A stretch of DNA of 64,000 nucleotides from Beta vulgaris subsp. vulgaris (Eukaryota; Streptophyta; Magnoliopsida; Caryophyllales; Amaranthaceae), in the NCBI RefSeq assembly GCF_026745355.1, contig NC_079205.1:59138593-59202592 (forward strand), written 5' to 3'. The position numbers were made by a program, and so were the translations under genes. The notes beneath the pieces are model-generated. The model saw nothing but the letters and a program-made list of their open reading frames with translations, had not been told where the DNA came from and ran no database searches. Each line of letters begins with the position of its first letter. Within the stretch, counting starts at the first letter, position 1. Of this stretch, positions 46,398-57,603 are shown piece after piece.

Positions 46398-47556
46398 CCT
46401 CGATTCTTTTGGACTGAATCAATGAAAATCAGTTCAGTTTAGAAAAATTCAGTTCAATTCAATTAGTTTCCTTTCATAGTTTTAATTCAGTGTAGTTCAG
46501 TTAATTTCCTCTCCCAGTTTAGAGCCTTTGATCCAATGTACTTCAGTATTCATCAATATCGCTTCAAATTGCAAAAAACAAATCAAACAAATCATAATTA
46601 TTCCTTAAAGAAAAGAAGTGAAATAGAAATTCCAAAACTTTGAGATAAAAATTAATAAACAATGAAAAAAAAGAAACAAAGAGCGAAATCGCCATTAATA
46701 GTACCGGGGGAACTTGGTGGAGAGGAGTTGTTGCAGAAGTTCTGACAGTAGAAGAATTGTTTTCATGAGAGTTTCTCGGATAATATGGTGCAATCATAGA
46801 ATAAAGATCACCATCACTATTATTTGTTTGATCATTGGAGGAACAATTATTCGACGTCATTCTTTCTTCAATTTCTTCTTTATTTTATTTTCCACTCGGG
46901 TTTTTGTACAAGTAATTTGCAGAATCCCTTATCTCAGTAATAGCTTGACTAAGGAGATTCCAGGAGTTTATATATATATGTTATTTTTCTCTTAAATTTC
47001 TCCGCGATTTTGATATAAAGAGTCAATCTTTGCTGACTATACAATCAAATTAATAAATAATGAAATTATTCATATATATTAATAATTATATTTAATTTTA
47101 AAGGTTTTTTTTAATAATAATAATGATTATATAATTTTGAAAAAAAGTTCTCATGTCGGCCCGCAAGCCCGCTAGAGGCCTAGGGCAACGAGCCGCTACC
47201 CGAACCGTGAAAACGGTAACAGACTGGTGTGGGTTAAGATTTTTCAGCCCGTCATGGACCAGCCCATCCAAACCGTAAATTTCACGCTCCAGTCCTGAGC
47301 CGTGAAATCTCAGCCAGGCCCACTAGAATCCACGGACCAGCCCATCCAACCCACGAGTGGTAGTGGCCATCTCTAATTTATTCACTTGCCACGCTGTTTT
47401 CTTGAGCATTATAAAATCCAATTCAATCACTATAAATTATAATTCATTTCTACAGTTCTACCAACTAACTTTCGAAATCCCAAAATTCAGTTGCACAAAG
47501 TCATCAAACATTAAACAACACTCTGTTTCTAGTTCGTACTCCCAATGGAACCACCA
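46398..47556. repeat. Right copy of the ASG1-exon-1/F-box promoter block
   Basis: Matches 20340-22245 closely but lacks 21004-21724, and has a partly different GC-rich element near 47150-47375. It runs through the start codon of F-box copy 3 up to the copia insertion. Confidence 0.85.
46705..46860 (-). pseudogene. Duplicated first exon of the ASG1-like gene
   Basis: The 52-codon exon MTSNNCSSNDQTNNSDGDLY... differs from the original by few residues (NSHENN for NSHDNN, VPP for VPR at the end) and keeps the GTAC donor. No downstream ASG1 exon exists to the left; intron sequence runs into the truncated copia element B. It is an orphan first exon, possibly still with its promoter. Confidence 0.8.
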
Positions 47557-48011
47557 TGTAAGAATATGCCTTGAATTGTGGTGCTCAAGAAGTGTTCGAC
47601 GAAATGCACGAGAGACGCAAAACTGCGTCTCGCCCGGGCGGTCGGGCGAACCTCGCCCGGTCGGGCGCGGGAGCAATCTGGGGAAACGTTTGTTTCGCCC
47701 GGTCGGGCGCGCAAACGTATCTGGGAGAACTGGGACCGCCCGGTCGGGCGGATTTCGCCCGGGCGCCCGGGCGGATCGGGAAATAACGCGGAAAACGCGT
47801 TTTTGAGCGGGTTTGTATAAATAGGTTATTTTAACCTATCTTTTACACTACGAAAAACATCTGTTCTCTCTGTAATCTTGGTTTCTTCTCATAATAAAAT
47901 ATTCTCTCTCTCTGCCGTGGACGTAGCCAATTTGGAGAACCACGTAATTCTGGTGTCTGATTTTATTGTTTTTGCATTCATTATTTGTTCTTCCTCACAT
48001 CCGTTATAACA
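47557..48011 (+). repeat. 5' LTR of copia element C
   Basis: 455 bases, TGTAAGAATATG...GTTATAACA. The U3 part is very GC-rich and built of CGCCCGGTCGGGCG palindromes. A TATAAATA box lies at 47816-47823 and AATAAA at about 47894. Confidence 0.95.
47629..47823 (+). promoter_or_regulatory. LTR promoter: GC palindromes plus TATA box
   Basis: At least four versions of CGCCCGG-TCGGGCG lie between 47631 and 47774, followed by AACGCGGAAAACGCGTT and a TATAAATA box. The spacing suits a core promoter with start near 47850. The same layout is in the 3' LTR at about 52188-52376. Confidence 0.7.
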
Positions 48012-48014
48012 AAC

Positions 48015-48026
48015 TGGTATCAGAGC
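48015..48026 (+). promoter_or_regulatory. Primer-binding site of copia element C
   Basis: TGGTATCAGAGC, three bases after the LTR, is the classic complement to the 3' end of initiator-Met tRNA. Confidence 0.9.
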
Positions 48027-48052
48027 TTAGGTTTTCGATCTGTGTGAGAAAG

Positions 48053-48789
48053 ATGTCTGGGGTGAATGTCAAAATCGATAAATTTACTGGGAGGAATAGT
48101 TTTAGTCTGTGGCAGATCAAGATGCGGGCATTACTGAAGCAACAGGGGTTGTGGGCACCGTTGGCAAAGAAAGCAACGGATTTAGTCACCGCTGAGATGG
48201 CCGTTCTGGAGGAGAAAGCTCATTCAACGATTATGTTGTGCCTGGCAGATGACATAATCACTGAAGTCGCGGAGGAGGAAACCGCATCTGGTCTGTGGTT
48301 GAAATTGAGAGTTTGTACATGACAAAATCTCTAACCAACAAGTTGCTTTTGAAGCAACGTCTGTTCAGCCTGCGTATGCAGGAAGGTATGCCTCTTAGAG
48401 ATCATCTTGATCAATTAAATACAATTTTATTAGAATTGCGTAATATTGATGTGAAGGTGGAGGATGAGGATGCCGCTTTAATTCTGCTTGTTTCTTTACC
48501 TATATCGTATGAAAATTTTGTGCAATCTTTCATTGTTGGTAAAGATTCTGTGTCCCTAGAAGAAGTTAGATCATCTTTGCATACTAGGGAATTGCGCCAT
48601 AAGGCATCTGGTAGTAGTACAGAAAGTCAGTCTTCTGGGTTAGTGGCCAGTAGTAGTGGTGGTAAAGGACAGGTAAAAAGAATTTTAAGAAATCTGGAAA
48701 TTCTAAAGGGGGTCCTAAACCTAATGATATCTGTAACTACTGTAAGGAAAAGGGGCATTGGAAGAAGGAATGTCCTAAAAAGAAGCATC
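48053..48789 (+). pseudogene. gag of copia element C, frame-broken
   Basis: It starts MSGVNVKIDKFTGRNSFSLW, a Tork-type gag. The frame breaks near 48300 and again near 48675. The zinc knuckle CNYCKEKGHWKKEC (about 48740-48781) follows in the next frame. Gag forms the particle that carries element RNA. Confidence 0.85.
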
Positions 48790-51700
48790 AGGAGAACAAA
48801 TCTGGGTCTGGTTCTGGTTCTGCTGCTGTTGCAGCAGAAAATTCGAATTCTGAGGATGACCTTGCTCTAGTGGCAAATGAGAAAACATATAGTGATGTGT
48901 GGGTTCTTGATTCTGGAGCGTCATATCATATGAGTCCTCATAGGGAGTGGTTTACTACTTATGAGCAGGTAGATGGGGGAAATATTTCGATGGCTAACAG
49001 TGCAGTCTGTAAGATAGTTGGAATAGGCTCTATCAAGATCCGGACTCATGATGATATTATCTATACTTTGAAAAATGTTAAGCATGTTCCACAGATGACC
49101 AACAATCTGATTTCACTTAGTCTACTAGACAGTAAGGGTTTCAGTTTCAGAGGGAGTGGTGGAGTTGTGTATGTTTGCAAGGGTTCAAAGGAGGTTTTAA
49201 AGGGGGTCAAGCGTAGTACTTTGTATGTTCTGCAGGGTTCTACTATCTCAGGTTCAGCTTCTGTTGCATCGTCTGAGGTTCAGAAGGAGGATATGACCAA
49301 GCTATGGCACATGAGACTTGGTCATATGAGTGAGAGAGGAATGCAAATCCTCTCCAAGGCAGATCTTCTATGTGGCCATAAGGTCACAAACCTGGAGTTT
49401 TGTGAGCATTGTGTTTTTGGAAAACTACATCGTAGCAAGTTTCCTAAGGGCATTCATAGAACAAAAGGTACTCTGGATTATATCCATTCTGATTGTTGGG
49501 GTCCTTCACGCGTGGAGTCTTTGAGAGGTCACAGGTATTTTGTATCTTTTATAGATGATTATTCAAGAATGACTTGGTTGATTATCATGAAGTCAAAAGG
49601 TGAAGCTTTCAATAATTTTAAGCAGTGGAAGGCATTAGTGGAAAATCAAACTGGGAAGAAGATCAAAAGGCTACGAACTGATAATGGTCTGGAATTTTGT
49701 TTGTCTGAGTTCAACGAGTTCTGTAAAGTTGAAGGGATTGCTAGGCATCACACTGTCAGAAATACACCACAGCAGAATGGTGTAGCAGAAAGGATGAATC
49801 AGACACTTCTGGAGAGAGCTCGGTGCATGCTCTCTAATGCTGGTATGACAAGAAGGTTCTGGGGAGAAGCTGTCAATACAGCATGTTATTTGATAAATCG
49901 TGGACCTCATTCTGGGATCAATCTCAAAACACCATATGAGATGTGGTCAGGTAAGCCTGCAGATTACTCAAATTTGCGAGTTTTTGGTTGTAATGTTACT
50001 ATCATGTGATGAAGGAAAATTAGAACCAAGGGCTAAAAGGGAGTGTTTGTGGGTATGGAGATGGGTTAAGGGTTATAGAATCTGGTCACCATCTGAGAGA
50101 AGGGTTATACTTAGTAGAAATGTAGTCTTTGATGAAAATTCTATGTTTAATCCTACTGTGATGTCCACTGGAGTGTCAAATAGTAGTAGTGTTGATAAAC
50201 AGGTGGAGCAGCAAGTCACTCATGATGAGAGTGATGATCATCAACACATTGGTTCTGAAGAACCATCATCTTCGATCTAGTGAGGAGGCGCCTAGCCTGG
50301 CACGGGAACGTCCTATAAGGACAAATTTTGGTAAACCTCCAAGTAGATATGGGTTTGAAGATATGGTAGCTTATGCACTGCAGGTCGCTGAAGAGGTGGA
50401 TGTCTATGAGCCATCAACCTATAGGGAGGCAGTTACATGTACGGAGTCTACCCATTGGCTTGCTGCAATGGGGGAAGAGATGGAGTCACTTCATAAGAAC
50501 GAGACTTGGGAGCTTGTGTCTAAGCCTTCAGGGAGAAAAATTGTTACTTGTAAATGGGTTTTCAAGAAAAAGGAGGGGATGACATCTGAAGAAGGGGTCA
50601 AGTATAAGGCTCGACTGGTTGCAAGAGGGTTCACACAAAGGGAGGGTGTAGACTATAATGAGATTTTTTCGCCTGTAGTCAGACATACTTCCATCAGGGT
50701 GCTACTAGCGATAGTTGCACATCAGGATTTTGAGCTTGAGCAGCTAGATGAAAAACAGCTTTCTTACATGGAGAGTTGGAGGAGGAGATATATATGGCTC
50801 AACCAGATGGGTTTCAGGTTCCAGGAAAAGAAAACAGTGTTTGCAAGTTGAAGAAGTCCTTATATGGGCTAAAGCAGTCTCCAAGGCAATGGTACAAGAA
50901 GTTTGATAGCTATATGATGAAGCTAGGCTACAACAGGAGCTCATATGATTGTTGTGTGTATCATAACAAGCTGACAGATGGGTCTTTCATCTACTTAGTG
51001 CTATATGTGGATGATATGTTGATAGCTGCCAGGAACAAGTCAGATGTTCAGAAATTGAAGGAACTTCTCAGTGCTGAATTTGAAATGAAGGATTTGGGTG
51101 CAGCAAGGAAGATTTTGGGGATGGAAATTTATAGGGATAGGACTCAGAAGAAACTTTTCTTGTCACAGAAGGGTTATATTGAGAAGATATTGTCAAGGTT
51201 TGGCATGTCAACAGCAAAACCTATAGATACTCCAAGTGCTTCGAATAGTCATTTGTCTGTGGCTTTTGCACCTAAGTCGGCTGAGGAGAAGGAGTACATG
51301 AGTCGGGTTCCGTATGCTAGTGCAGTAGGGAGTCTGATGTATGCTATGGTTTGCACTAGGCCGGATCTTGCACATGCAGTCAGTGTGGTTAGTAGGTTCA
51401 TGGGTGATCCTGGTAAGGAGCATTGGCAGGCAGTCAAGAGGATCTTTCGGTACCTTAGAGGTACGTCAGATATTGGTCTCATTTATGGAGGTGATATGGC
51501 TTGCTTAGTTGCAGGATATTCTGATTCTGATTATGCTGGAGATGTAGATGGTAGAAGGTCTATGACTGGATATGTGTTTACTCTTGGTGGTTCTGTGGTG
51601 AGTTGGAAAGCAACTTTACAACCTACTGTAACTTTGTCTACTACTGAGGCAGAGTACATGGCCTTGACAGAAGCAGCTAAGGAGGGATCTGGTTAAAGGG

Positions 51701-51960
51701 GTTAATCAGTGATTTGGGTCTACATCATGATCAAGCAACTGTGTTCTGTGACAGCTTAAGTGCAATATGTTTAGCAAAGGATCAAGTCCATCATGAGAGG
51801 ACTAAACATATTGATGTCAGATATCATTTTCTGAGGAGTGAGACAAGGATTAAGGTGAAGAAGGTAGGAACTGCTGATAATCCTGCTGATATGTTCACCA
51901 AGCCGGTTCCGCAGAGTAAGTTCCAACATTGCTTGGACTTACTTAATTTCGTGATTGTTA
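48790..51960 (+). pseudogene. pol of copia element C: protease, integrase, RT, RNase H; frame-broken
   Basis: Protease shows VWVLDSGASYHMS near 48900. Integrase shows the zinc motif LWHMRLGHMSERG...CEHCVFGK, the core residues in IHSDCWGP and LRTDNGLEF, and the glutamate in NGVAERMN. RT shows YKARLVARGF, then YVDDMLIAARN near 51004. RNase H shows YSDSDYAGD, then STTEAEYMALTEAAKEG, then FCDSLSAICLAKD. Frame breaks lie near 50005, 50280, 50755 and 51693, each a small indel. All catalytic motifs are present, unlike element A. Confidence 0.9.
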
Positions 51961-52101
51961 GTTGCCCTCTTGGGGCAATTCTGGAGTCCTTAGGGACTAA
52001 TCTGGTCTGGTTGTCTTTTGGGACAAATCTGGTGTTTGGGAGATTCTGGGCGTTGTGATCAATGCATCTGGTTTTCTGGTGATTATGAGAGAATTCAAGT
52101 C

Positions 52102-52112
52102 AAGGTGGAGAT
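52102..52112 (+). promoter_or_regulatory. Polypurine tract of copia element C
   Basis: AAGGTGGAGAT directly precedes the 3' LTR and is the expected primer for plus-strand synthesis. Confidence 0.7.
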
Positions 52113-52113
52113 T

Positions 52114-52563
52114 TGTAAGAATATGCCTTGAATTGTGGTGCTCAAGAAGTGTTCGACGAAATGCACGAGAGACGCAAAACTGCGTCTCGCCCGGGCGGTC
52201 GGGCGAACCTCGCCCGGTCGGGCGCGGGAGCAATCTGGGAAACGTTTGTTTCGCCCGGTCGGGCGCGCAAACGTATTGGAGAACTGGGGACCGCCCGGTC
52301 GGCGGATTTCGCCCGGCGCGCCGGGCGGATCGGGAATAACGCGGAAAACGCGTTTTGAGCGGGTTTGTATAAATAGGTTATTTTAACCTATCTTTTACAC
52401 TACGAAAAACACTCTGTTCTCTCTGTAATCTGGTTTCTTCTCATAATAAAATATTCTCTCTCTCTGCCGTGGACGTAGCCAATTTGGTGAACCACGTAAT
52501 TCTGGTGTCTGATTTTATTGTTTTTGCATTCATTATTTGTTCTTCCTCACATCCGTTATAACA
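52114..52563 (+). repeat. 3' LTR of copia element C
   Basis: 450 bases; same ends as the 5' LTR. Differences are mainly 1-base indels in G, C, A or T runs, plus one or two substitutions (for example TTTGGTGAACC for TTTGGAGAACC). Confidence 0.95.
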
Positions 52564-54047
52564 CACCACCTAAACAACCATGTTCCAGTAGCACCACCGC
52601 CAATGTCGCCGCAATTGACGAAAACCCCTCTCCATTCTCCAATCTTCCGAATAATCTGATCTACCATATATTCATGACGAACCAAAACCTCGACGAAACG
52701 GATCTTTCTCGCCTTAGAGCGGTAAACAGGTTTTGCAGATACGATTTGGTTGGAGTTTCCAACCAAGAAGAAACCCATTTTCAAGTTCCAAATCTTGAAA
52801 ATAATGGCGACAGTCCTAAACTCTTCGTTCGTCAATCTTGTTTCTATCTTATTTCTCCTCCTAACCCTGCTGATGGTTTGCCATGGTTGGTCCGAATGAT
52901 CAAACTCGAGCCCCAAAGATGGCAACTGATCAACCCAGTCATTGATGAAATAACGCCCGATTACTTCATTGCTGACCCACCCATTACTGCAAAAATCAGT
53001 CTGTCAGATTATCGTGTTCTTGAACTTGCTAAATCCTTCTGTTTGGTTGATAACTTGGATTATTCAACCAGACCTAAATCCAAGAGAGTTGTGGGCGGGT
53101 TTGTTCGATATCGAAACTCAAGTGATGAGAAATTTACTGCCTTGGTGCAACTTGCAGATGCTGAAAGAAGTGATGAGGTTTTATTATGGAAATCGGGGGA
53201 TCAACAATGGGCCAGAATTCGGGTCGGGCCTACATTTGAACAAGAAGAAGAAAACCTGCAGGGCCAATATAAGATACTTGATATGGCATTTCATAATGGG
53301 AAATTTTATATCTTCTATAGTACATCAATAAAAAAAATGGGAAATTGGTGTTATCAACCCAGATAATAATAGTTGTTCAATATTACGTTATCCATTGCAT
53401 TTAATTAATTACAACCCGGAAGATGAATTTGCAATAATGCAATCCATCTGTTGCATAAAGTTAACACATCATCTAATGATGGATTGTACTTCTTTTACGA
53501 AGAATTAATGTTCGAGGATGATGGTGAATTGATTTCAACAATAATATCGGCGTTCTTGATAAAGGATAATGAACTAGGAGAAGAAGAAAAGAGTTATTGG
53601 GAATGTGAACGTTTGTATAACTTAGGTGATCAGACATTCTTTCTTGGAATCGGTGATAATGTTTCATTTGCACTTCAATCTTCTGCTGAGAAATTACCAC
53701 AATGGAAACCTGGTACAATTTGCTGGTTTGATAGAGATGATTTTATTGTTCATTTAGGTTTCGACGGACATGGTGTCGAAGAAAGGTTTCCGATGCCGGA
53801 TGGAGTTGAGAGTCTTAGGAGTGTGGCGTACCCATACTACCATCTGTATTTCAAGATGGCCATTACTGATGAAGAGATAAGAGGGCATGTTTCGACATTT
53901 CGAGCCATGGGAAGGGAGAATCAAGAAATGTATACTAGACTCTTCTTTCCACCTCCTAATTGGGTTCATTGGTACTGCCCTACTCTTAACGATGTTGAGG
54001 TTAGATTAGATGGCTTACAATTTCATGATGATGAGGATGCATGGTGA

Positions 54048-54531
54048 TTACGAAGTTGTCTTCTGTTAAGATATGAGGACTTGAATATAGGTAACTGTTG
54101 ATAGAAAATTCATGTACTTGATTGATAGTTCATCTTGGTTAGAGTTAGTAACCGAAGTTCTTTCAAATTAGAGATTCTGACTTTGGAAAGAAGGTTGTTT
54201 ACTAGATCTTGTAAGAAAAATGAAATTAGAAAATTTGTGTTGCTACATGCTAGAGTTTTTAGTGTTACTAGTGGAATAAACGATGTGAAGGATTAATGTT
54301 ATATATTTTTTAAATTTTATATGTACATTTTATAATCTAACAGTGCATATATTAAGCTTTTTACGTACATGGAAGAATTTTTATACATCACTTCTAAACA
54401 AAATCCTTGGTAGTGATCAATATCATGCAAAATGCAAATATTATTGTTGTTGTGTATTTTCGCTCTTAATTAGTCATTTTATTATTTCACATTTGTGCTA
54501 GTTGTTAATATTTCATTTTTGTTCATGTTCC

Positions 54532-54569
<38 letters not shown>

Positions 54570-54702
54570 TTTTATTGTAATGTAATCAAGAATGGAATCT
54601 CCGTTAAGTATAATTGTTTAAAGTTTTCCTTTAAAAAAAATATAACTCTAGATAGTAATATGTAATTTAGAATTTATGTTCGAACAACTCCGAACCCACG
54701 TG
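54048..54702. other. 3' flank of F-box copy 3, then unrelated AT-rich sequence
   Basis: Homology to the flank of copy 1 ends at about 54282. The rest is AT-rich, with an (AT)n microsatellite at about 54536-54566. No gene is seen. Confidence 0.55.
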
Positions 54703-54726
54703 GCTCAAATTCTGGATCCGCTACTG
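54703..54726 (-). mobile_element. Lone end of a hAT-type element
   Basis: The text TTCTGGATCCGCTACTG inverted reads CAGTAGCGGATCCAGAA, a diverged version of the CAGTGGCGGAGCCAG terminus seen at 30774. It abuts the truncated DUF295 fragment. The other end was not found. Confidence 0.4.
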
Positions 54727-54938
54727 ATGGTTCATATTATCCAATGCCCGCCGAGGCGGAGTGTCTTAGCAGTGTGGGTTATCCGTATTACCATGTGTAT
54801 TTCATGATGGCGTGCATAGTAGAAAATCATAGAAGAGGGCGTGTTTGGTTATTTGGACAGTTTCAAATGGAGGAAGATGAAGAGCTCATCTATACTGGAC
54901 TCTTCTTTCCACCTCCTACTTGGGTGGAGAGAAAATCC

Positions 54939-56067
54939 ACTTCACAACACAAAGGAGGTTCCACCTTAAAATCATATGGCAATAAGGGGAGTAACCCCTT
55001 TGCATTATAAAGTGAATCCATCTCTCTTATTTAATCAATATGGGACACTCACATGTGGTGTGCGCTATACATCATAGCTTCAACACTCCCCCTCACATGT
55101 GAGGTCCCTTTTCCAATTGGCCCAGAATAAATTAACAAACCCTCTATGGGCCTGGCTCTAATACCATGTTAATTTTTAGATTATATGAAAATGGGTCTGG
55201 TGTAACCCAATAAGGAGGAGGAGAGTTTAGCCCACTTACAAGGTAGGAGGTTCCATCCTAAAACCAATTGGTGATAGGAGGAGTAACTCCTTATCTTATA
55301 AAGTGGTTTATTCTCTCCTCTTTCTCCAATGTGGGACACTCACAAGTGGACACTTAGAGGGTGTTTGGTATGGAAAATTTTGATGTAGGAAACGGATTTA
55401 AATAAGTGTTTCCATTTCTAATTGTTTGGTATGAGTGTTAAGTAACAAATACCGTTTCCAAGGGGAAACATAATCCCCCCATTTGTTACCCTTATCAAAC
55501 TAGTGGAAACAAATCATGTTTCCTTCCTCAATCATAATCCTCTCAATTGTTTCCATTCCACTAGGATACCAAACAACAATTAAAGGTAACAGTTATTATT
55601 TCCATTTCCCCTCCTTATCCAAATCCTTTCCATTCCATATACGTTTTCCATACCAAACACCCTCTTAATGGGTTTCAACACACCCCCTCACTTGTGAGTG
55701 TCTTTAGAATTTAGAGCTAACTGGAAAGGTAATCAGAAATAATCCTCTTAGGGGCTGGACATCCTGTCGAGGTAAACCCTTATCCATGTTGCTTGATTAG
55801 AAGCCCAGTTTAGAAGAGAGCCAACAACCGGGCTCTGATACCATGTTAAAGTTTAGATTATATGAAAATGGACCTGGGTAACCCAATAAGGAGGAGGAGA
55901 GTTTAGCCCACTTACAAGTTAGGAGGTTCCATCTTAAAACCAATTGGTTTTAGGATGGAACCCTGCCAACCTTGTATGTGGTCACTCTCTCCTCCAACAT
56001 GGGCTTGTGTGTGGGCCCAATGAAGTTTATCACAATGGACTTGTCCTAGCCTTCACAATTGTCAGGT
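54939..56067 (-). mobile_element. TRIM-like element array: three LTR-like copies, two primer sites
   Basis: On the minus strand LTR-like segments (TGTTAA...TTCAACA on plus) occur at about 54939-55085 (partial), 55167-55680 (holding a MITE) and 55844 to about 56065. Two short inner regions each end with an inverted tRNA-Met primer site (GGCTCTAATACCA at 55154-55166; GGCTCTGATACCA at 55831-55843), and CCCCCTCAC next to the LTR ends is the inverted purine tract. LTRs of about 200 bases, internal parts under 170 bases and no genes fit a terminal-repeat retrotransposon in miniature. Confidence 0.7.
55357..55664. mobile_element. Tourist-like MITE inside the TRIM LTR
   Basis: Inverted ends GAGGGTGTTTGGTATGGAAAA / TTTTCCATACCAAACACCCTC (20-plus bases) are flanked by TTA on both sides. 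308 bases, non-coding. The 3-bp TTA duplication indicates PIF/Harbinger mobilisation. Confidence 0.85.
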
Positions 56068-56190
56068 TAGGTTAGATGGATTGCAGCTTTCTCCTCTTAT
56101 TCATGATATCGTATATGACGCTGATGGTGATGGTGATGGTGGGGAGGATGATGAGGAGGAGGATCAGTAATCACCTATTATTACCTACCT

Positions 56191-56735
56191 AGTTCGTTCG
56201 TAGGAATCGAACTTGTGACCTCAAAGACACGAGGAGAAGCTCCAACCAACTACACCAAATACAACTTGTACACTTCTCTACATAATATTGGTAATATGTA
56301 GAAGCAATATTAGAGACGGATTTTTAAAATCCGTCCCTAAATTAGAGACGAATTTAAAATCCGTCCCTAAATTAGAGACGGATTTTTAAAATCCGACCCT
56401 AAATTAAAGAAGTGCAATAAAATATTCATATTTAAATTTAAAGACGGATTTTTAAAATTCATCCCTAAATTTGATACGGATTTTAAAAATCTATCACTAA
56501 ATTAAAGAAGTGCAATAAAACATTCATATTTAAATTTAGAGACGGATTTTAAAAATCCGTTCATAAATTTAGAGACGGATTTAAAAACCCGTCTCTAATT
56601 TAGAGACAGACTCTAAAATTCGTCTCTAAATAAAATTAGAGACGGATTAATAATATTCTGTCTCTAAATTAGAAACAAATATATATATCCGTCACCAATA
56701 ATCGGTCGCTATATGAGCTTTTTTTTTTTGTAGTG
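56191..56735. mobile_element. CACTA element, right part only, with truncated SINE
   Basis: Matches 25892-26430: the SINE-like B box region, AGAGACGGATTTT arrays and the final TAGTG. The left terminus is missing, and the sequence joins the tail of DUF295 copy 5 directly. Confidence 0.75.
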
Positions 56736-57603
56736 AAATATTTTTTTTGTCTTTTTCTACTGCAACAATAATGAGTTTGGCATGGTTTGTAAGAAAATAG
56801 AAAAAGGTAGTTTAGCATAGAGGCTTAAACTAGATTAGGGAATAAGTAATTCCTTAGTAAAGTAAACGCAACTTTATGAGGCAATTTGAGTAATTAATGA
56901 TGGTTTTATTAACATAAAGTAAAGGCGATGTTGTAAAATATAGTTGCCTTTTTTTTACCAAAAGTGAAATGATTTGAATAGATGAAACTACTCAAAGTGG
57001 TGACTGTTGCAATAGAAAAAAAAATGGAGAAATCGTATAACAATTGTGTTGAAAACCCTCAATTCACGATAACAAAAAATCAATAATCTTTACGGAAAAA
57101 TTGCAAAAATAAAATAAACAATAAGCCGTACTGCAGCACACGGGCTTCAAAACTAGTATATATAAATAAAGGAGGAACTTTTCGGGAACATAGAGCTCCT
57201 CAAGATTTCGAGGCCATAGAGCGCGCCACGTATGATTGTCGCATCATCTAATTTTATTTTTATCTTTTACAAAAATAGAGTTATGCATAGATTTAAATGC
57301 ATATAAAGAGTTTTGGATAATAAAAATTAGAGTTTGATTATGAATAAACAACCTAAATTATTATATTATGTAATTATGTATAGCTTTTGCTACGTAATTC
57401 GGAATATTATAATTTTTGAACCATTGGATATTGCTCGAAACATGCTTCAAAATAACACCCATTTGCAATATAGTTCTACAAATTATGAAATATAGAGCGG
57501 CACATAGGATTGTCATGTCATCAATTTTTATTTTTGTTTTTGTAAAAAAATTGAGTTTAGTTTTATAAATTATGAAATATAGAGCGCCGCGTATGATTGT
57601 CAT

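Larger units (their letters stand above)
47557..52563 (+). mobile_element. Full-length Ty1/copia LTR retrotransposon, Tork-like (element C)
   Basis: It inserted within F-box copy 3, with the 5-bp target duplication CACCA at 47552-47556 and 52564-52568. TG...CA LTRs of 455 and 450 bases, initiator-Met primer site, gag, pol in copia order and a purine tract are all present. The LTRs differ mostly by single-base indels in runs, so it is young. As read, gag and pol contain about six frame breaks. Confidence 0.95.
47545..54047 (+). pseudogene. F-box/DUF295 copy 3, split by a copia insertion
   Basis: The ATG and first four codons (MEPP) end at 47556; the rest resumes at 52564 after the copia element, with CACCA duplicated. 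The body is close to copy 1 and keeps the F-box (FSNLPNNLIYHIFMTNQNLD, LSRLRAVNRFCR). Two indels relative to copy 1 lie inside it: one extra A in the A-run near 53331 (8 versus 7) and two extra bases near 53463 (ACACATC versus ACATC). Together they add three bases, so about 45 codons are read out of frame before the frame is restored. It then ends normally with FHDDEDAW. It cannot make the normal protein from its own start. The 3' LTR provides a TATA box upstream, but the in-frame LTR codon at 52518 is TTG, not ATG. Confidence 0.88.
54737..56169 (+). pseudogene. DUF295 copy 5, C-terminal fragment split by small LTR elements
   Basis: The left piece (to about 54938) reads YPMPAEAECLSSVGYPYYHV...YTGLFFPPPTWV, matching the last quarter of the other copies. 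The right piece (about 56070-56169) resumes VRLDGLQL and ends in an acidic GDGDGGEDDEEEDQ tail before TAA. The middle is replaced by TRIM-like sequence. No 5' part is present. It is more diverged than copies 1-4, so it is an older family member. Confidence 0.75.

Noticed and set aside
47571..47820. Overlapping Arg/Gly-rich frames in the LTR
   Set aside because: They come from the GC palindromes of the LTR U3 region and recur in the other LTR with frame changes.
52518..52563. In-frame LTR start fused to F-box copy 3
   Set aside because: The codon at 52518 is TTG; no ATG lies in that frame before the F-box sequence, so an LTR-supplied start is not supported.
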